DNA of 64,000 nucleotides from Stutzerimonas decontaminans (GTDB lineage Bacteria; Pseudomonadota; Gammaproteobacteria; Pseudomonadales; Pseudomonadaceae): NCBI RefSeq assembly GCF_000661915.1, contig NZ_CP007509.1:4043501-4107500 (forward strand), given 5' to 3'. Every line of letters begins with the position of its first letter. Position 1 is the first letter of the stretch. Below, piece by piece: positions 61,133-64,000 of this stretch. A program made the translations under genes and the position numbers. The notes below the pieces were generated by a model. It saw only the letters and a program-made list of their open reading frames with translations, was not told the DNA's origin and ran no database searches.

Positions 61133-62434
61133 TTGAATCAGGACTGGCAAGGAGCCCTCGTTCGCCGCCTGCTGCTGCTGTTGGGCGGCTGCCTGCTGCT
61201 CGGCCTGATCTCCGGGGAATATGCCTGGGCGCTGGTTCTCGGCCTGAGCGGCTATCTCGTCTGGACCCTGCGCCAGCTGCTGCGCCTGCAACGCTGGCTG
61301 CGCCGCGCCGACCCCGACGAGCCGCCACCGGATTCAGCCGGCATCTGGGGTGACATATTCGACAGCCTGTACCAGATGCAACGACGCGATCTGCGCCTAC
61401 GTGGGCAGCTGCAGGGCATCATCGACCGCGCTCAGGGCTCGACCGCAGCCCTCAAGGACGCAGTGATCATGCTCGACAGCGACGGCAATCTGGAGTGGTG
61501 GAACCCCGCCGCAACCCGGCTGCTGGGGCTGAAGAAGCCGCAGGACGCCGGCCACCCGATCGGCAACCTGGTGCGCCATCCAGCCTTCAAGGAGTACTTC
61601 GACAGCGGCAACTACGACCAGCCGCTGGAGCTGGCCTCGCCGGTAGATGATCGTCTTCGTCTGCAGTTCAACATCACCCGCTATGGCAACAGTGAACATC
61701 TGCTGCTGGTGCGCGATGTAACCCGCCTGCACCAGCTGGAGCAGATGCGCAAAGACTTCGTGGCCAACGTTTCCCATGAGCTGCGCACCCCGCTCACGGT
61801 GATCGCCGGCTATCTGGAAACCCTGCTGGAAAACGCCGAGGGGGTGAATCCGCGCTGGCTTCGCGCCCTGCAGCAGATGAATCAGCAAGCCGGGCGCATG
61901 CAGCACCTGCTCAACGACCTGCTGTTGCTGGCCCGCCTGGAAACCAGCACCCGGCCGACCGACAACCAGCCGGTGGCGGTGGGGCTGTTGTTGCAGTCGA
62001 TCATCAGCGATGCTCGGGCGCTGTCAGGCAGTCGCGGCCACCTGATCAGCCTCGATGCCGATCCGGCGCTGCAGCTCAAGGGCAGCGAGACGGAGTTACG
62101 CAGCGCCTTCTCCAACCTGGTGTTCAACGCGGTGAAGTACACCCCCGACGGTGGCAGCGTGCATGTGCGTTGGTGGGGCGACGAGGTCGGCGCCCACCTG
62201 AGCGTCGAGGACAGCGGCATCGGCATCGAACAAAAGCATCTGCCACGGCTGACCGAGCGTTTCTACCGGGTCGACTCCAGCCGCGCTAGCAGCACCGGCG
62301 GCACGGGACTCGGCCTGGCGATCGTCAAGCACGTGCTGCTACGCCATCAGGGCCGCCTGGACATCAGCAGCACCCCCGGCCAGGGCAGCCGCTTCTCCTG
62401 CCATTTCCAGAACAGCCAGATATCCGGCCGCTGA
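61133..62434 (+). CDS. phoR: Phosphate regulon sensor kinase PhoR
   Basis: A 433-residue histidine kinase: two membrane segments close together (about 9-45) with no large periplasmic domain, a PAS domain (about 100-195), the phosphoacceptor His in VSHELRTPLTVIAGY (about 215) and an ATPase domain with NLVFNAVKYTPDGG, and GGTGLGLAIVKHVL. TTG at 61133 follows GGAG by eight bases; a GTG at 61124 overlaps that site. It senses phosphate via PstSCAB-PhoU, which are probably just beyond the window. Confidence 0.93.
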   Translation: MNQDWQGALVRRLLLLLGGCLLLGLISGEYAWALVLGLSGYLVWTLRQLLRLQRWLRRADPDEPPPDSAGIWGDIFDSLYQMQRRDLRLRGQLQGIIDRAQGSTAALKDAVIMLDSDGNLEWWNPAATRLLGLKKPQDAGHPIGNLVRHPAFKEYFDSGNYDQPLELASPVDDRLRLQFNITRYGNSEHLLLVRDVTRLHQLEQMRKDFVANVSHELRTPLTVIAGYLETLLENAEGVNPRWLRALQQMNQQAGRMQHLLNDLLLLARLETSTRPTDNQPVAVGLLLQSIISDARALSGSRGHLISLDADPALQLKGSETELRSAFSNLVFNAVKYTPDGGSVHVRWWGDEVGAHLSVEDSGIGIEQKHLPRLTERFYRVDSSRASSTGGTGLGLAIVKHVLLRHQGRLDISSTPGQGSRFSCHFQNSQISGR

Positions 62435-62448
62435 CTCGCACTACCTGT

Positions 62449-62470
62449 CAGCCGGAAAAATCCCCGGCTG
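62449..62470. other. Stem-loop between phoR and the CBS-domain gene
   Basis: CAGCCGG-AAAAATCC-CCGGCTG, a perfect seven-base stem 15 bases after the phoR stop. No T-run follows; it could weakly terminate or act in mRNA processing. Confidence 0.4.
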
Positions 62471-62532
62471 TCGCTTGAAAAGCCGGCGCGCCGCCGCCAT
62501 CCTGTCGCGATCATTGGCCACCCGACCCCTTC

Positions 62533-63870
62533 ATGGACCCTTCCCCCAGTTACGCCGCCTCCTCCTACTTCGCCGATTTCGGCCTGATTCTCTTCGCTCT
62601 GTTCCTCGTGCTGCTCAACGGCTTCTTCGTCGCCGCCGAGTTCGCCATGGTCAAGCTGCGCGCCACCAAGGTAGAAGCCATTGCCAGCCGGCATGGCTGG
62701 CGCGGCCACATCCTGCGTACCGTGCACAATCAGCTTGATGCCTATCTCTCTGCCTGCCAGCTGGGTATCACCCTGGCATCTCTGGGCCTGGGCTGGGTCG
62801 GTGAACCGGCGTTCGCGCACCTGCTCGAACCTCTGCTGGGCGGCATCGGCATCCAGTCGCCGGCACTGGTGCATGGCATCGCCTTCTTCACCGCATTCTT
62901 CATCATTTCCTATCTGCACATCGTCATCGGCGAGCTGGCACCGAAATCCTGGGCGATCCGCAAACCGGAGCTGCTGTCGCTGTGGACGGCCGTACCGCTG
63001 TACCTGTTCTACTGGCTGATGTACCCAGCGATCTACCTGCTCAACGCCAGCGCCAACGCCATCCTGCGCATCGCCGGCCAGGGCGAGCCGGGCGCACACC
63101 ACGACCATCACTACAGCCGCGAAGAGCTCAAACTGATCCTGCACTCCAACCGCGCCCGCGATCCCGGCAACCAGCAGATCCAGGTGCTGGCCTCGGCGGT
63201 GGAGATGAGCGAGCTGGAAGTCGTCGACTGGGCCAACTCCCGCGAGGATTTGCTGCAGCTGGAGCACGATGCGCCGCTAGGTGAGATCCTCGAGGTGATT
63301 CGCCGTCACAAGTACAGCCGCTATCCGGTCTACAACAGCAGCAAAGGCGAGTATGTCGGCCTGCTGCACATCAAGGATCTGCTGCTGGCGCTGGCCGGCA
63401 ACGACCGCCTTGCCGAGAACTTCTGCCTGAGCGAGCTGCTGCGCCCACTGGAACGGGTGTCCAAGCACATGCCGCTGGCCAGCCTGCTGGAACAGTTCCG
63501 CCAGGGCGGCGCGCACTTTGTGCTGGTCGAGGAAGGTGACCACAAGGTGATCGGCTTCCTGACCATGGAAGACGTGCTGGAGGTCTTGGTGGGCGACATT
63601 CAGGACGAGCACCGCAAGACCGAACGCGGCGTGCTCGCCTACCAGCCCGGCAAGCTGCTGGTGCGCGGCGACACGCCGCTATTCAAGCTCGAACGCCTTC
63701 TCGGCATCGATCTCGACCACGTCGAGGCGGAAACACTGGCAGGGCTGGTTTACGAAACCCTCAAGCGCGTACCCGACGAAGATGAAGTGCTTCAGGTAGA
63801 AGGCCTGCAGATCGTCATCAAAAAGATGCGCGGGCCGAAAATCGTGCTCGCGAAGGTACTCAAAGCCTGA
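62533..63870 (+). CDS. CNNM/HlyC-CorC family membrane protein with CBS domains
   Basis: A 445-residue protein: an N-terminal DUF21 membrane domain with about four spans (LNGFFVAAEFAMVKLR... and LGWVGEPAFAHLL), two CBS domains (about 210-335, FEMA-like RYPVYNSSKGEYVGLLHIKDLL and FVLVEEGDHKVIGFLTMEDVLEVL) and a C-terminal transporter-associated CorC/HlyC domain (about 355-440). Family members are called hemolysins but act in metal ion (Mg/Co) efflux or resistance; PA5362 in the same place has not been characterised. It starts 99 bases after phoR. Confidence 0.87.
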   Translation: MDPSPSYAASSYFADFGLILFALFLVLLNGFFVAAEFAMVKLRATKVEAIASRHGWRGHILRTVHNQLDAYLSACQLGITLASLGLGWVGEPAFAHLLEPLLGGIGIQSPALVHGIAFFTAFFIISYLHIVIGELAPKSWAIRKPELLSLWTAVPLYLFYWLMYPAIYLLNASANAILRIAGQGEPGAHHDHHYSREELKLILHSNRARDPGNQQIQVLASAVEMSELEVVDWANSREDLLQLEHDAPLGEILEVIRRHKYSRYPVYNSSKGEYVGLLHIKDLLLALAGNDRLAENFCLSELLRPLERVSKHMPLASLLEQFRQGGAHFVLVEEGDHKVIGFLTMEDVLEVLVGDIQDEHRKTERGVLAYQPGKLLVRGDTPLFKLERLLGIDLDHVEAETLAGLVYETLKRVPDEDEVLQVEGLQIVIKKMRGPKIVLAKVLKA

Positions 63871-63925
63871 ATCTGACAGCCGCCACACTGGCGCTGCCAG
63901 ACGAGCCTCCACAGCCGCAACGGCC

Positions 63926-64000
63926 TTAATCGCCACCCACGGCGAAGTTAGGCAGGCTGTTGACCGGCTGCGAGAAGTCGAACGGAATCGACTCGATGGC
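63926..64000 (-). CDS. C-terminal end of an unidentified gene
   Basis: The minus strand is open from the window edge to a TAA at 63926-63928; the visible 24 residues read AIESIPFDFSQPVNSLPNFA and then VGGD. Composition is consistent with a real coding end (convergent with the CNNM gene, 55 bases apart), but the fragment is too short to assign a family. Confidence 0.45.
   Translation of the reverse strand, partial: AIESIPFDFSQPVNSLPNFAVGGD

Overview
The window is a chromosomal segment of a high-GC gammaproteobacterium of the Pseudomonas group. It most resembles the Stutzerimonas (Pseudomonas) stutzeri lineage. The basis is the protein sequences (Crc, AlgC, PauR-type regulator, cytochrome c5, Lrp) and a gene order that, from memory, follows the P. 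aeruginosa PAO1 arc from xpt (PA5298) to phoR (PA5361). No rRNA, tRNA, insertion sequence, prophage or CRISPR array was seen.

Layout. (1) 1-6187: xpt end, cupin, cytochrome c5, a PauR-type regulator, RidA-dadA with divergent lrp, and a PauB-type oxidase; this is an amine, polyamine and D-alanine catabolism block that lacks dadX. (2) 6246-14483: phospholipase-D lipoprotein, secreted orphan, Mpo1-like protein, chemoreceptor, 3-hydroxyacyl-CoA dehydrogenase, thioesterase and an unknown polytopic membrane protein. (3) 14487-20499: radC, coaBC-dut-algC-argB. (4) 20553-30274: a DUF3360 transporter, DUF4124 protein, pyrE/crc, rph/yicC, gmk, rpoZ-spoT-ridA. (5) 30318-46442: an accessory block that sits where PAO1 has other genes before hup. 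It holds FecR/OmpA, a solute-binding protein, a second FtsH-like protease, a GlxA-type regulator with a TPR protein, LemA-TPM-TPM, a LysR/alcohol dehydrogenase pair, a glutaryl-CoA module and a Fic protein. (6) 46673-64000: SCP2, HU, rubredoxin and its reductase, the glycolate operon glcDEFGB-glcA with divergent glcC, ubiC-ubiA, phoB-phoR, a CBS-domain membrane protein and the end of one more gene.

How the genes work together. The glycolate operon covers uptake (GlcA), oxidation to glyoxylate (GlcDEF) and condensation with acetyl-CoA to malate (GlcB); two identical operator-like palindromes lie between glcD and glcC. GcdH and the CoA transferase form a glutarate/glutaryl-CoA route beside a divergent LysR regulator. 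DadA, RidA and Lrp form an alanine catabolic unit. coaBC-dut-algC-argB is a housekeeping operon, and rpoZ-spoT-ridA links stringent response to transcription.

I did not find a convincing wholly new multi-gene system. The best candidates for a second look are the variant FtsH protease, the Fic gene in an unusual context, the GlxA-regulator/TPR pair, the long AlgC N-terminal extension with an internal start, and structured DNA such as the glcE-glcF spacer and the operator-like repeats.
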